The notes under the pieces: generated by a model
The model's input: only the letters and a program-made list of their open reading frames with translations
Told to the model about the DNA's origin: nothing
The model's database searches: none
In this document: in pieces, positions 8,022 through 16,974 of the stretch
Layout of the letters: every line of letters begins with the position of its first letter
Position numbering within the stretch: the stretch's first letter is position 1
Program-made: the position numbers and the translations under genes
Virus record (IMG/VR): IMGVR_UViG_3300021963_005251
Coordinates: 1 to 42,888 of that record
DNA length: 42,888 nucleotides
Source: a virus
Reading direction: 5' to 3' (one strand)

Positions 8022-8315
8022 ATGAGATACTTTTTAGTCAGTTACCTTAAACAAGCCACGGGTCAGATGGACGAAGTGGTATCAGTCAGCGCACGTTTAA
8101 AACTACGAGACCGTCAAACAGCCGCAGTTATACTTGACTTTGCTACCCAAACTGTGTTACAATGTAGTATGAATGGTACTACAGTTCCCAAAGATTGGAA
8201 CAAGATTGTGTCGTTCTATTATCAGCATTATGCTGCCACATTTGATAGGTTGGCTAAACAAAATGGAATTGAATTTAAAACCGCAGAACCCGAACCAGAA
8301 GCTAATCTTAGTTGA
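8022..8315 (+). CDS. Conserved small phage protein after gp44
   Basis: This 97-residue protein begins MRYFLVSYLKQATGQMDE and contains RDRQTAAVILDF and VPKDWNKIVSFYYQHYA. It is a conserved neighbour of clamp-loader genes in marine T4-like phages as far as I recall. It is about half the length of T4 gp62 and I see no likeness to it, so I do not call it gp62. It begins 3 nt after gp44 and its 3' end overlaps the HAD gene by 53 nt, which implies coupled translation. Confidence 0.6.
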   Translation: MRYFLVSYLKQATGQMDEVVSVSARLKLRDRQTAAVILDFATQTVLQCSMNGTTVPKDWNKIVSFYYQHYAATFDRLAKQNGIEFKTAEPEPEANLS

Positions 8316-8874
8316 TTGCGATGGCGTGATCCTGGATTGGGAATACGCCTTTGATGTTTACATGCAACAGCACGGATTTAACCGTGTTGAAGGCGGTGCT
8401 CTCAAATACAGTATCGGTGCACGTTACAACATCACCAATGAGCAAGGACACCGGCTGATCAAGATTTTTAACGAATCTGCTCACATTGGTTTCTTACCGC
8501 CCTTGCGTGATGCCATGTACTACGTCAAACGCTTGCACGAAGAACATGGCTATGTATTCCATGCCATCACAAGTTTAAGTAAGGATCCCAATGCTTGCGA
8601 ACTACGCAAGATGAACTTACAAAAATTGTTTGGAAAAACAGCATTTGAACGTTTTGTGTTCTTGGATACTGGTGCTGAAAAAGACGCAGCATTGGAACCT
8701 TATCGCAATACTGGATACTACTGGGTGGAAGACAAGATTGTCAATGCGCAAGTTGGGCGTGACCTGGGCTTGAAAAGCCTGTTAATGGAACACGGCCACA
8801 ACATGGACTACAACGACGTAGAAATCCCTCGAGTCAAGAACTGGAAAGAAATCTACGAGATCGTCACTGGCTAG
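8263..8874 (+). CDS. HAD-superfamily phosphatase (nucleotidase-like)
   Basis: This 203-residue protein has HAD motif I, LILVDCDGVILDW, with nucleophile D18 and D20. It also has a late acidic motif VEDKIVNAQVGRDLG near residues 164-178. HAD 5'-nucleotidases of this size dephosphorylate deoxynucleotides or small phosphate esters. Its place among replication genes would suit nucleotide-pool control, which is an inference. I chose the ATG at 8263 because the longer reading from 8173 adds only sequence overlapping the upstream gene. Its 3' end meets phoH tail to tail with a 4-nt overlap. Confidence 0.7.
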   Translation: MELNLKPQNPNQKLILVDCDGVILDWEYAFDVYMQQHGFNRVEGGALKYSIGARYNITNEQGHRLIKIFNESAHIGFLPPLRDAMYYVKRLHEEHGYVFHAITSLSKDPNACELRKMNLQKLFGKTAFERFVFLDTGAEKDAALEPYRNTGYYWVEDKIVNAQVGRDLGLKSLLMEHGHNMDYNDVEIPRVKNWKEIYEIVTG

Positions 8875-9638
8875 TCTTCGTAAATCTCTAACACTGTGGT
8901 AATAATCGGGTGGCGTTGAATATCTTTTGTGCCCAAGCGGCACACATCTAGGCCTCGACTCGGAGTCCGCTCTAACCTAGCAGCGATGTCGATTAGACCG
9001 TTGTTGACCGTGGTTCGATCTGCTTGTTCAACATCTCCCGTGACCACTATTCTACTGCCAACACCTATGCGTGTCAGCAGCATTTTCATTTGGCTGGGAG
9101 TCGCATTCTGCATTTCATCGGCGATGATATATGCAGCTTTAAAGGTACGACCCCGCATGAATGCCAAGGGTGATATTTCAATAATCTGATCTGCGAGCAT
9201 TTGTGCAACATCTTTAGGCGAATAGTATTCATGTAATACATCCAGTAAGGGTCTAGTCCAAGGCTCCATCTTTTGATTAAGGTCGCCTGGCAAAAATCCA
9301 TGTTTTTCGTCGTCTACACCTACTGCAGGACGAGTCAATACTATTTTGTCAATTTCTCCTGTACGTAAGGATTTGATAGCAGCCTGCATGGCCAGATAAG
9401 TTTTACCTGTTCCTGCTGGACCTACTGCTATAGTGATATGGGTTTCCGGATCAAACAAGCTCAGTACCAAGCGTTCTTGTGCTCGACTCTTGGGTACAAT
9501 TTCTATGGCTTTTTGTCGGGTTCTTTTTTCGTGCTGGTTAAAGTTGATGGTGTTTTCTACTTCGTAATGCTGTTGCTTCTGGCGTTGCGCCTTGACTCCT
9601 CTAGCTCTGCTCAAATCAGTTTCTCCTCGGTTGAACAT
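8871..9638 (-). CDS. phoH: PhoH-like ATPase
   Basis: This 255-residue P-loop protein has Walker A GPAGTGKT at 73-80, a Walker B-like AYIIADEMQN and the PhoH signature TRPAVGVDDEKHGFLPGDL. PhoH proteins are ATPases, some fused to RNase domains, and are very common in marine phages; their phage role is unsettled. GAGGAAAA precedes the ATG on the minus strand. It is transcribed against the flow of its neighbours, with 150 bp before the next + strand start, so it must have its own promoter. I see no convincing -35/-10 pair there. Confidence 0.92.
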   Translation of the reverse strand: MFNRGETDLSRARGVKAQRQKQQHYEVENTINFNQHEKRTRQKAIEIVPKSRAQERLVLSLFDPETHITIAVGPAGTGKTYLAMQAAIKSLRTGEIDKIVLTRPAVGVDDEKHGFLPGDLNQKMEPWTRPLLDVLHEYYSPKDVAQMLADQIIEISPLAFMRGRTFKAAYIIADEMQNATPSQMKMLLTRIGVGSRIVVTGDVEQADRTTVNNGLIDIAARLERTPSRGLDVCRLGTKDIQRHPIITTVLEIYED

Positions 9639-9773
9639 AGTTTTTCCTCGCTACCCTACACGTACTTACACCAGTGATTCAGTGAGTTTAGTGTGCTGTG
9701 TTATTGATGAAAATCTGCCATAAGTATTTCTCTAGGCGGCTTATATTCAAAAACTCACATGCTTGACGTTTGT

Positions 9774-9781
9774 TATAAATA
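9774..9781 (+). promoter_or_regulatory. Perfect T4-type late promoter, 7 nt before ATG
   Basis: TATAAATA matches the T4 late promoter consensus exactly. By T4 spacing, transcription would start near 9787, leaving a leader of about 2 nt before the ATG at 9789. No Shine-Dalgarno is present, so a leaderless mRNA is predicted. Confidence 0.5.
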
Positions 9782-9788
9782 CAACACT

Positions 9789-10358
9789 ATGGCAAACAAC
9801 AAACTCGACAAAGACATTTTTAAGAACCACGAAGACTATTGGCTTGTGGCTGAAAACATCAAAAATCTATACTTGTCAGAAGGCAGTTTACTGACACTGC
9901 TAGACTTTGAAAGAGTTTTAGATGATCTAGATTTATATGCATTTAAAAACTGGAGTTTAGGCGAACTGGTCAGCGGTCCTGATATTGGCAAATACCGAGT
10001 AGGGTGTATTTTTATGTGGCCCGAAAAGCTCATGCCAGATCCACGTGGCGCACGCCGTTTGTTGCCGTTTGATTGCGAAGTCAAATTCAAAAAAACCCGT
10101 ATCAAAATACCAGTGAAAATTGAAGAACCTGATGATTATATTCCTGGCACACGCAAAGCCCGTTTGATCGAGCGACCAGTGTGGTTGGTTGAAATCGTCA
10201 TGCCCAAAAGCTTGATGAACGACATACGTACAGGTTCAATCGAGATGGAAGACCAAAATATTGATTTAGAAGAACTGGACCAAGCATACGAGCAGGATCT
10301 AGACCAAGAGGAATTCAAAAAAGATGAACAAGCCGAACAACCAGCACCCACAGTATAA
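9789..10358 (+). CDS. Conserved phage protein of unknown function
   Basis: This 189-residue soluble protein has a DYWLVAENIKNLYLSEGSL opening. Its centre is beta-rich (YRVGCIFMWPEKLMPDPRGA, then RRLLPFDCEVKFKKTRIKI), and its C-terminus is very acidic and glutamine-rich from residue 150. The DPRGARRLLP stretch looks conserved. I preferred MANNKLDK at 9789 over the upstream ATG at 9759, since the latter lies upstream of the late-promoter motif. It overlaps the next gene by 35 nt. A structural or late function is inferred only from its promoter. Confidence 0.55.
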   Translation: MANNKLDKDIFKNHEDYWLVAENIKNLYLSEGSLLTLLDFERVLDDLDLYAFKNWSLGELVSGPDIGKYRVGCIFMWPEKLMPDPRGARRLLPFDCEVKFKKTRIKIPVKIEEPDDYIPGTRKARLIERPVWLVEIVMPKSLMNDIRTGSIEMEDQNIDLEELDQAYEQDLDQEEFKKDEQAEQPAPTV

Positions 10359-10887
10359 GCCGCTGAATGAGGGATTGGAATACAAGGACATGGTAGGTAT
10401 TCTTAAACCTACCATGCACATCGACGAGTTCAGCAGCAAAATGGGCGACGACGATGATGTTATTGTTGTTAGTTTTTTTGTGCGTAACAAACAAGCTGCA
10501 CAGGACCTGTCCAACTGGTTTGAAAAAGGATACGATTGGGTGCTGGATGCAGACATCAGCCCCGGAGAAATCAAACCTGGGCGTTTTTTGGTCTATATTG
10601 AATTGCAACGCAGATCATCAGCTGGTCGTCATTTGTCATTGGCTGTGGAAGATCTGGCCAGTCTGACCGAACACGAACCCAACAGTTGGGTCATGGTCTA
10701 CAAAGACAAAGAAACACCATTCACTGCAGAAGAGTTTGATCGTCAAGTACCACTGAGTCCCAAGCAGTATCGCAAAGAAGTCGAAGGTGACTTAAACGAA
10801 GTGCGAACAGCAGCCGGCATTGATACCAAACAAATCTACGAACGCGAAAGCGATATTCGCAGTTTACAAAGCGCCGCTGGCATCTAA
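10324..10887 (+). CDS. Conserved phage protein of unknown function
   Basis: This 187-residue protein has a basic, disordered start, then a predicted alpha/beta domain (residues 25-140) with [40 protein letters not shown] and [15 protein letters not shown]. The C-terminus ([16 protein letters not shown]) is helical. No catalytic motif is visible. Its start lies inside the acidic tail of the upstream gene, so the two are coupled. Its last 24 nt overlap kdsA on the other strand in a tail-to-tail arrangement. Confidence 0.55.
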   Translation: MNKPNNQHPQYKPLNEGLEYKDMVGILKPTMHIDEFSSKMGDDDDVIVVSFFVRNKQAAQDLSNWFEKGYDWVLDADISPGEIKPGRFLVYIELQRRSSAGRHLSLAVEDLASLTEHEPNSWVMVYKDKETPFTAEEFDRQVPLSPKQYRKEVEGDLNEVRTAAGIDTKQIYERESDIRSLQSAAGI

Positions 10888-11715
10888 CCCAAAATTCCCC
10901 ACACATTCATGTAAGGATTTCAACTGTGTCAACAACTGACGCAGTTGATCAACGGCAATCATATTGGGTCCATCGCTGGGTGCTGAATCTGGCGCCTGAT
11001 GCGTTTCGATAAACACTGTGCTGACTGACCCTGTGGCTATTGCCGCCCGGGCCAGATATGGGACCATCCGTCGGTCACCGCCTGAGCTCGAGCCAAGTGC
11101 TCCAGGCTGTTGGACGCTATGTGTGGCATCAAACACCACTGGATATCCGGTGCTTGCCATAATGGGTAAACTGCGCATATCAACAACAAGGTTATTATAT
11201 CCATGAGTATATCCTCTTTCGCACAACATGATTCGTCGATTGCCTGTTGACGCAATCTTTTCAGCAACATTTTTCATATCTTGTGGTGCTAAAAATTGTC
11301 CTTTCTTGATATTGACAGCCAGGCCAGCGGCACCAGCTGCCAACAGCAAATCTGTTTGACGACAGAGAAATGCTGGTATTTGTAACACATCAATTCCGGC
11401 ATCGGCGCATTCTTGAGCTTGGTAACTTTCGTGTATGTCGGTCAATACAGGCACACCAAACTGATGTTTGACGCTGTTTAATATTTGTAGTCCTGTAGCC
11501 ATTCCAATACCGCGTTGAGTAGCAACACTGCTACGATTGGCCTTATCAAAGCTGCTTTTGTAAATAAAGGGTATGCTGAGATCTTGTGTTATTTCCAAGA
11601 TGGCTCCAGCCATGTCATGTGCATGACCTTGACTTTCGATTTGACAAGGTCCTGCTATTAGAGTCAAAGGTTGACCAGGACCAAAAGATATTTTACCAAT
11701 ATTAAATGTGCGCAT
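10864..11715 (-). CDS. kdsA: KdsA, 3-deoxy-8-phosphooctulonate synthase
   Basis: This 283-residue enzyme condenses phosphoenolpyruvate with arabinose 5-phosphate to give Kdo 8-phosphate, the first committed step of Kdo synthesis for LPS (EC 2.5.1.55). Family motifs are intact: [10 protein letters not shown] near the start, [24 protein letters not shown] and [11 protein letters not shown]. Length is normal, so the gene looks functional. A TAAATA motif lies 5 nt before the ATG and there is no Shine-Dalgarno. It is divergent from dnaJ, with only 46 bp between the two starts. A phage copy may sustain or remodel host LPS or supply Kdo to a phage glycan; that purpose is inferred. Confidence 0.92.
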   Translation of the reverse strand: MRTFNIGKISFGPGQPLTLIAGPCQIESQGHAHDMAGAILEITQDLSIPFIYKSSFDKANRSSVATQRGIGMATGLQILNSVKHQFGVPVLTDIHESYQAQECADAGIDVLQIPAFLCRQTDLLLAAGAAGLAVNIKKGQFLAPQDMKNVAEKIASTGNRRIMLCERGYTHGYNNLVVDMRSLPIMASTGYPVVFDATHSVQQPGALGSSSGGDRRMVPYLARAAIATGSVSTVFIETHQAPDSAPSDGPNMIAVDQLRQLLTQLKSLHECVGNFGLDASGAL

Positions 11716-11720
11716 ATTAA

Positions 11721-11728
11721 TATTTATT
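11721..11728 (-). promoter_or_regulatory. TAAATA motif before kdsA
   Basis: On the minus strand this reads AATAAATA, ending 5 nt before the kdsA ATG. It overlaps the -35 of the divergent dnaJ promoter by 2 bp. Confidence 0.4.
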
Positions 11729-11755
11729 GACTACACTGTCTAGTCGTGTTATAAT
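11727..11755 (+). promoter_or_regulatory. Sigma70-like promoter of dnaJ
   Basis: TTGACT (11727-11732) and a perfect TATAAT (11750-11755) are 17 nt apart. The expected start point, 7 nt downstream, falls on the GTG start codon at 11762, which predicts a leaderless transcript. Confidence 0.7.
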
Positions 11756-11761
11756 TACATT

Positions 11762-12553
11762 GTGAAAGATTATTACAAAACCCTGGGCGTAGATCGCACC
11801 GCAACTCCTGACCAAATCAAACAGGCTTATCGCCGTTTGGCCAGTCAGCATCATCCCGACAAAGGTGGTGATACTGCACAGTTTCAAGAAATACAAGAAG
11901 CGTATGCTACCTTGAGCGATGATGCTAAACGCAGCATGTACGATCGGGGCGGCAATCCCAACAATACACAATTTCATTCCAGTCCAGGATTTGACTTTGA
12001 TGCCATATTCAACATCTTTGGTGCTGACCTTCGCGGGCAACGCAGAACCTCGCCGCGTTTGGAATTATGGATTGGGTTAGAAGACGTGGCCACTGGTGGC
12101 AGCCGCACAGTAAGCCTACAAGTCAACGGAACAGTCAGCAATATAGAAATAAGCATACCTTCTGGCATACAAAATGGCGACACTGTGCGATACCCTGGTC
12201 TAGCACCTGGCGGACAAGATCTAATCATAATGTATCGCATCAAACCGCATGCTCGTTGGCAAATCGACGGTATCAATATTGTTACGGAACACGTGATAGA
12301 TATTTGGGATTTGATTCTAGGTGGCAACATAACTGTCGAGGATCTTACCGGCAATGAATTGCTGTTGACCATACCACCTGAAACACAGCCCGGTGCCATG
12401 TTACGAGCACGGGGTCGAGGGTTGCCGGCTAGACAATTGCCTGGTGACAGAGTATCTACCCACCGAGGAGATTTGTTAGTCAAGGTCAGAGCAAGAATTA
12501 TTGGGCCTGTAGATCCTGCTATTGTAGATGCTATACGTAAAAGCCGAACCTAA
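11762..12553 (+). CDS. dnaJ: DnaJ/CbpA-like J-domain protein
   Basis: This 263-residue protein has a complete J domain (residues 2-65) with the HPD triad at 31-33, which triggers DnaK ATP hydrolysis. A short G/F-type linker follows, then a C-terminal substrate-binding beta domain ([12 protein letters not shown], then [20 protein letters not shown]). There is no CxxCxGxG zinc domain, so it is CbpA/type II-like and shorter than host DnaJ (about 375) or CbpA (about 305). The start is GTG and there is no Shine-Dalgarno. It heads a proteostasis operon with deformylase and a Clp ATPase. A role in steering host DnaK toward phage proteins is inferred. Confidence 0.88.
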   Translation: MKDYYKTLGVDRTATPDQIKQAYRRLASQHHPDKGGDTAQFQEIQEAYATLSDDAKRSMYDRGGNPNNTQFHSSPGFDFDAIFNIFGADLRGQRRTSPRLELWIGLEDVATGGSRTVSLQVNGTVSNIEISIPSGIQNGDTVRYPGLAPGGQDLIIMYRIKPHARWQIDGINIVTEHVIDIWDLILGGNITVEDLTGNELLLTIPPETQPGAMLRARGRGLPARQLPGDRVSTHRGDLLVKVRARIIGPVDPAIVDAIRKSRT

Positions 12554-12559
12554 TAAATA
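12553..12559 (+). promoter_or_regulatory. ATAAATA motif 5 nt before def
   Basis: ATAAATA overlaps the last base of the dnaJ stop codon and ends 5 nt before the deformylase ATG. No Shine-Dalgarno is present. It is a candidate late promoter giving a leaderless message. Confidence 0.4.
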
Positions 12560-12564
12560 CCCAT

Positions 12565-13011
12565 ATGGAACTGACACGTCGTACACTCAAACTCAAGTTG
12601 AAACCAGCTGATTTACATAACCAATGGGCTAACGAAGATCTAGTAACTCGTATGCTCCAAGTAATGCGCCAACATCAGGGCATCGGTCTTGCTGCCAACC
12701 AGGTTGGCGAAAGGATACGAGTATTTGTCATGTGCATTGATGGTCATAGTCTGGCCTGCTTCAATCCCGAAGTCGTGCAAGACTACAACGATCTAGTCGA
12801 TTTCGACGAAGGATGCTTGAGTTTTCCTGGAGAAACGTGTATAATAAAACGTCCCGATACTATTGATGTACGCTATTATAATGTAAGCGGTGTCGAAATC
12901 AGAGAAACACTTACAGGATTAGCCAGTAGATGTTTTCAACATGAACTGGATCACTTAAACGGTATTACCATGCACGATCGTTACAAGGAACAAAATGCAG
13001 AACAATCCTGA
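12565..13011 (+). CDS. def: Peptide deformylase
   Basis: This 148-residue metalloenzyme removes the formyl group from nascent proteins. All three family motifs are present: GIGLAANQVG at 39-48, EGCLSFPG at 82-89 (metal-binding Cys) and QHELDH at 125-130 (two metal-binding His and catalytic Glu). It is shorter than bacterial enzymes (about 170) because the C-terminal helix is missing, as known for other marine phage deformylases. Its 3' end overlaps the Clp ATPase gene by 17 nt. It probably speeds maturation of phage proteins late in infection. Confidence 0.93.
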   Translation: MELTRRTLKLKLKPADLHNQWANEDLVTRMLQVMRQHQGIGLAANQVGERIRVFVMCIDGHSLACFNPEVVQDYNDLVDFDEGCLSFPGETCIIKRPDTIDVRYYNVSGVEIRETLTGLASRCFQHELDHLNGITMHDRYKEQNAEQS

Positions 13012-15286
13012 AATTGAACAACTTATCGAACAGTCGGTTCGAATTGCTCGAGAACGGCAACACGAATACGTGTTGACAGAACACTTACTAATGGCCCTAC
13101 TACAACATGCACCTTTTAGGGCATGCTTGGTCAAGTTCGGAGTTGAAATAAATCATTTTGATCGAGACCTTTCCAAATACTTAGACAGCTTGACAAAACT
13201 AGTCAAGGAAGATCCCAATCTACAACCTAGAAAGACCAATGCCTTGGAGCGTGTGTTTAATCGTGCGTTGACACAAGTTCTATTTACGGGTCGCCGCACA
13301 GTGACCACAGCAGACTTGTACTTGGCCATCATGGCAGAAAGCAACAGTCATGCTCACTATTTTCTGCTCAAGTACGGTGTTACCAAGAATGAATTTGTTA
13401 AATTCTGGGACACAAACTACAATCATACTTCGGCAGGCAGCATTACCAATCAGCAAGCAGATGAAATCTTAGAAGAATACTGTACCAATCTTACCAAGTT
13501 GGCTGCAGAAGATCGCCTGGAACCTGTTATTGGTCGAGACACTGAAATTGAAGAAATGGTCACTGTGTTAGCACGCCGCTTCAAGGCCAATGTGCTAATG
13601 GTAGGCGATCCAGGTGTAGGTAAAACTGCCATTGTAGACGGGCTTGCGCAACGCATTGCTCAAAACGATGTGCCAGAATTCTTAAAAGGGCACGAAGTTT
13701 GGAGCTTGGAAATCGGATCATTGTTGGCCGGTAGTAAGTATCGCGGCGAGTTTGAAGAAAAGCTCAAAGAAGTTATCAAGGCTCTAGAAGCCAAAAAGAA
13801 CTGTGTGTTGTTTATTGACGAAGCACATACTATGAAGGGTGCTGGCGCCAGCGGTAATTCAAGCTTGGACTTTGCCAACATGATCAAGCCGTCAATCACC
13901 AAAGGCACTCTCAAGGTAGTGGCCAATACCACCTGGGAAGAATACTACGAATCGTTTGAAAAAGATCGTGCTCTTATGCGTCGTTTCTACAGACTCACAG
14001 TGGATGAGCCCGACTCAAATACCACAGAAAAGATCTTGATTGGCTTGAGTCCACGTTTAGAAAAATTTCACAATGTGCTGATTGACACTGACGCCATTGT
14101 GGCTGCGGTAGAATTGTCGGGTAGATTCATTGCTGACAAGAAAAATCCTGACAAAAGCATTGACTTACTAGATGCTGCTTGTGCTAGAGAACGTGTTAAA
14201 GATGCTGGCATGCTCACAATCACAGCAGAACTAATCCGTCAACAGGTCAGTCGAGTTACTGGTGTGCCAATGGATCGTTTGGAAAATGTTAATAGCAACA
14301 AGCTGACTGATTTGGAAACCAATATCAAACAAAAACTCTACGGTCAAGACGCAGTAGTTGATTCAGTGCTGGAGCGTGTGTACATCAGCTTTGCTGGCAT
14401 AGGCAACGAAAAACGACCCATGGCCAGTTTCTTATTCTTGGGTCCAACCGGCACAGGTAAAACTGAATTGGCCAAACTGCTGGGCCAGAATTTAGATATG
14501 ACTCTGTTGAAGTACGACATGAGCGAGTATCAAGAAAAGCATACTGTGTCCAGCTTGATTGGTGCACCTCCGGGTTATGTGGGGTTTGAAGATGGCAACG
14601 TAGGTGGCGGCAAGTTGATTAGTGACATCAGCAAAAATCCATTCAGTATCCTGCTGTTTGACGAAATCGAAAAAGCACACCCCGATGTCACCAACATCTT
14701 GTTGCAACTGTTGGACGAAGCACGTATTACCAGCAGTAATGGCAAAACTGTAGACTGTAAAAACACCATTGTTATCATGACGTCTAACTTGGGTGCTAGA
14801 GACAACGACAACAACGCCATTGGCTTTGGACAAAGCTTGGAAAAAACTGGCAGTGAAGATCGAGCAATGAAAGATTTTTTCAAGCCCGAACTACGCAATC
14901 GTATTGACCTAGTGTGCAAGTTTAATAAGTTAGATACACTATCAGTCAAGAAGGTTGTTGTCAAGTTTGTCGACGAACTCAAACAAAGTTTAACCAGCAA
15001 AAACATTCGTTTGAACTTGTCAGAATCTGCTGTTGAGTACCTAGCCGAACAAGGATACGATAGCAAAATGGGTGCAAGACCCTTGGGTCGTAAAATTGAT
15101 GAGTTGATTCGTGTGCCACTCAGTAAGCGTATCTTGTTTGACAACCTGCAAGACACCACCGTCAACGTATCGGTGGTTGATGGCAAGTTAAATTTTGACA
15201 ATCCTGTGTTTGATCACACAGAAGGTCGTCCTACTGTAGATAATAATGGATACATCGTCGTTGACCGATTTAAACCTAGAACTTAA
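12995..15286 (+). CDS. clpA: ClpA-like AAA+ unfoldase with ClpP-docking loop
   Basis: This 763-residue protein has the full ClpA architecture. It has an N-domain (about 1-145), a first AAA+ with Walker A GDPGVGKT at 204-211 and Walker B VLFIDEAH, and a second AAA+ with GPTGTGKT at 483-490 and [14 protein letters not shown]2-small domain contains [12 protein letters not shown]. There is no long ClpB coiled-coil M-domain between the ATPase modules. An IGF tripeptide at 609-611 sits where E. coli ClpA has its ClpP-binding IGL (617-619). It should therefore be able to feed substrates to host ClpP; no phage ClpP or ClpS is seen here. Confidence 0.9.
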   Translation: MQNNPEIEQLIEQSVRIARERQHEYVLTEHLLMALLQHAPFRACLVKFGVEINHFDRDLSKYLDSLTKLVKEDPNLQPRKTNALERVFNRALTQVLFTGRRTVTTADLYLAIMAESNSHAHYFLLKYGVTKNEFVKFWDTNYNHTSAGSITNQQADEILEEYCTNLTKLAAEDRLEPVIGRDTEIEEMVTVLARRFKANVLMVGDPGVGKTAIVDGLAQRIAQNDVPEFLKGHEVWSLEIGSLLAGSKYRGEFEEKLKEVIKALEAKKNCVLFIDEAHTMKGAGASGNSSLDFANMIKPSITKGTLKVVANTTWEEYYESFEKDRALMRRFYRLTVDEPDSNTTEKILIGLSPRLEKFHNVLIDTDAIVAAVELSGRFIADKKNPDKSIDLLDAACARERVKDAGMLTITAELIRQQVSRVTGVPMDRLENVNSNKLTDLETNIKQKLYGQDAVVDSVLERVYISFAGIGNEKRPMASFLFLGPTGTGKTELAKLLGQNLDMTLLKYDMSEYQEKHTVSSLIGAPPGYVGFEDGNVGGGKLISDISKNPFSILLFDEIEKAHPDVTNILLQLLDEARITSSNGKTVDCKNTIVIMTSNLGARDNDNNAIGFGQSLEKTGSEDRAMKDFFKPELRNRIDLVCKFNKLDTLSVKKVVVKFVDELKQSLTSKNIRLNLSESAVEYLAEQGYDSKMGARPLGRKIDELIRVPLSKRILFDNLQDTTVNVSVVDGKLNFDNPVFDHTEGRPTVDNNGYIVVDRFKPRT

Positions 15287-15965
15287 GAAAAGTACTGATC
15301 GGTTGTTTTACGATCAGTATCGCTACAGTCTAAAATTACGCATGAAAGATTTTAGCTGCCTGCGTGAACTACGCAACCCTGATGTCACTGTGGAACAGGT
15401 GACATCAGTAGTTTCGCGTCGATTTGAGCAACGTTGTAACTACAGTCGATTCTTCAACAGAAGAGATTTGCCTACAGAATTGTCATCGCGACAATACGAC
15501 TTGGATAATCTCATCAAAATGCTGCAATTGCTTTGGACTGTGCGGGATCAAATAAAATTAACATTCTCCGGAGATTGGGGTTATATCTATTCCAACAATA
15601 AGAAACTGTTACAGTCAATAGGCAGTAAACATTATGTACATGGTTATTACATCAAACAAGCTGTGGTGACTAGACCCAAAGATACTATTGTGTTGCAAAC
15701 TAGTCCATATCGATACAGAAGCTTTTTAAAAGAGCGCCAGTGGACTCTGGCCGACAAAGCCTGTATCTTAGCGTATTTGGAAAATCATCCCGACATTAAA
15801 ATCAGTCGTGGACTAACATACTGGCTTAAATATGATGCACGTTGGCACTGGTCGCGTAGGTACCATTACTTTGATCACAACGACGCAAAAATAGAGCTGA
15901 TGATACAGCTGATTTGTCCTGGAATCGTCAGGACAACTATGCCCATTATTGAGGTAAATAACTGA
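15246..15965 (+). CDS. Conserved phage protein, basic and aromatic-rich
   Basis: This 239-residue protein is rich in Arg, Tyr and Lys, with a characteristic DRLFYDQYRYSLKLRM start. Later it has LTFSGDWGYIYSNNKKLL and WHWSRRYHYFDHNDA. I associate the family with marine T4-like phages but know of no function. High basic content suggests nucleic-acid contact. Its start lies 41 nt inside the clpA 3' end in another frame. It is followed 2 nt later by a small gene that starts at 15968. Confidence 0.55.
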   Translation: MDTSSLTDLNLELKKSTDRLFYDQYRYSLKLRMKDFSCLRELRNPDVTVEQVTSVVSRRFEQRCNYSRFFNRRDLPTELSSRQYDLDNLIKMLQLLWTVRDQIKLTFSGDWGYIYSNNKKLLQSIGSKHYVHGYYIKQAVVTRPKDTIVLQTSPYRYRSFLKERQWTLADKACILAYLENHPDIKISRGLTYWLKYDARWHWSRRYHYFDHNDAKIELMIQLICPGIVRTTMPIIEVNN

Positions 15966-15967
15966 CT

Positions 15968-16132
15968 ATGGCTAAAATACACGAAGAAGTTATTGTTATT
16001 AAACTGAGCAAACTGGTTCGCGAATCTGATCCTGCTACTATTGTTGCTACTGACGACATTGTCTCAGCCTTGTCTACAGTGGCTGAAGAACTTGCCGGTG
16101 CAGGTGTTGTTGTTGAAGTGGAACGTGCCTAA
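15968..16132 (+). CDS. Small conserved phage protein (54 aa)
   Basis: This 54-residue ORF begins MAKIHEEVIVIKLSKLVRES and ends VVVEVERA. It is acidic and predicted strand-helix-strand with a helix containing DDIVSALSTVAEELAG. It lies between two coupled genes with 2 nt upstream and its TAA directly abutting the next ATG, which supports it being translated. I recall similar short proteins next to this structural pair in other marine phages. Function unknown. Confidence 0.65.
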   Translation: MAKIHEEVIVIKLSKLVRESDPATIVATDDIVSALSTVAEELAGAGVVVEVERA

Positions 16133-16501
16133 ATGAAAACCACTACTCTGCAATTGCTGCCCACTACAACTTATGGTACTCCATCAGGTAATTACGATGG
16201 TAGTAGTCAAGATTGGGCCGGCGAGGATCAACAAGCAGCCAACTACTATGGCGGCTTTGGAACCCTGCAGACAGTGGCTTTTTTCCTGCTGAATTTTCAA
16301 GGTCTTATCAAAATTGAAGCTACTTTAGATGCTGTACCTGCTGCGGATTCAGACTGGTTTAAAGTCAGCGAATTTGACAGCACATCGTCGGCTACTACTG
16401 AAAATTTTTCAAGAAACATAACAGGCTACTTTACCTGGATACGTGCCCGAGTCGAAGATTTTGACGCCGGTACTATTACCAAACTAACACTGAGCTATTA
16501 A
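16133..16501 (+). CDS. Structural-type phage protein
   Basis: This 122-residue protein is beta-rich, with DWAGEDQQAANYYGGFGTLQ followed by TVAFFLLNFQGLIKIEATLD. It looks like a jelly-roll or beta-sandwich that occurs in virion-associated proteins of marine phages. No signal peptide or catalytic motif is seen. It starts immediately after the 54-residue gene and ends 3 nt before the next beta-rich gene, so the trio is probably one unit. Tail or fibre association is an inference. Confidence 0.6.
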   Translation: MKTTTLQLLPTTTYGTPSGNYDGSSQDWAGEDQQAANYYGGFGTLQTVAFFLLNFQGLIKIEATLDAVPAADSDWFKVSEFDSTSSATTENFSRNITGYFTWIRARVEDFDAGTITKLTLSY

Positions 16502-16504
16502 CAA

Positions 16505-16936
16505 ATGGAAATGTGCAAATTAAGCCTGGAGGCAACCACTCCGGGTTCCCATATTGGATTACAAATACGCCTCGATGGCAAAGTTATCTTTGATAGCCAT
16601 GACGCACTGGATCAACATCTAATTGAACATGAATTTGCAGATTCTACAGATGCTGTTCATGTGTTGGAAATTGAAATGATGGGCAAGCTGCCCGGCGATA
16701 CTGAAATTGACTCGCAAGGACAAATACTGTCAGATCGAGCTATTATCATACAAAACCTATCATTTGATGAAATTGCCCTGGGCCAACTGGTCACAGACCT
16801 AGCAACTTATACACACAACTTCAATGGCTCACAAGATACCATTGAAGATCAATTCTTTGGCAGCATGGGCTGCAATGGCATTGTAAAGATTGAGTTTTCA
16901 AGTCCAGTGTATTTGTGGATGCTAGAGAATATGTAA
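16505..16936 (+). CDS. Beta-rich structural or carbohydrate-binding-like protein
   Basis: This 143-residue protein has strands such as GLQIRLDGKVIFDS and the conserved stretch IIIQNLSFDEIALGQLVTDL, then ATYTHNFNGS. It ends with a GCNGIVKIEFSSPVYLWMLE segment. The pattern matches a conserved marine-phage family that I take to be virion-associated, with a carbohydrate-binding-module-like fold suggested only by the beta pattern. It is followed by a gap holding a perfect late-promoter motif. Confidence 0.55.
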   Translation: MEMCKLSLEATTPGSHIGLQIRLDGKVIFDSHDALDQHLIEHEFADSTDAVHVLEIEMMGKLPGDTEIDSQGQILSDRAIIIQNLSFDEIALGQLVTDLATYTHNFNGSQDTIEDQFFGSMGCNGIVKIEFSSPVYLWMLENM

Positions 16937-16942
16937 TTGCTG

Positions 16943-16950
16943 TATAAATA
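16943..16950 (+). promoter_or_regulatory. Perfect T4-type late promoter
   Basis: TATAAATA lies 24 nt before the ATG of the nucleotidyltransferase gene. It matches the T4 late consensus exactly and, unlike most TAAATA sites here, leaves a normal leader. Confidence 0.55.
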
Positions 16951-16974
16951 TAGCAAATTACATAGGTTTACCAA

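Noticed and set aside
8022-8315. gp62 clamp-loader partner
   Set aside because: It is about half the length of T4 gp62 and shows no likeness I can point to.
9754-9786. TTGACG at 9763 as a sigma70 promoter for the gene at 9789
   Set aside because: At a 17-nt spacer the -10 would be ACTATG, which matches the consensus poorly; the perfect late motif there explains the site better.
14575-15201. 208-codon minus-strand ORF inside clpA
   Set aside because: Shadow of the ClpA D2 region, rich in Leu/Ser as expected from antisense of charged codons, with no motif.
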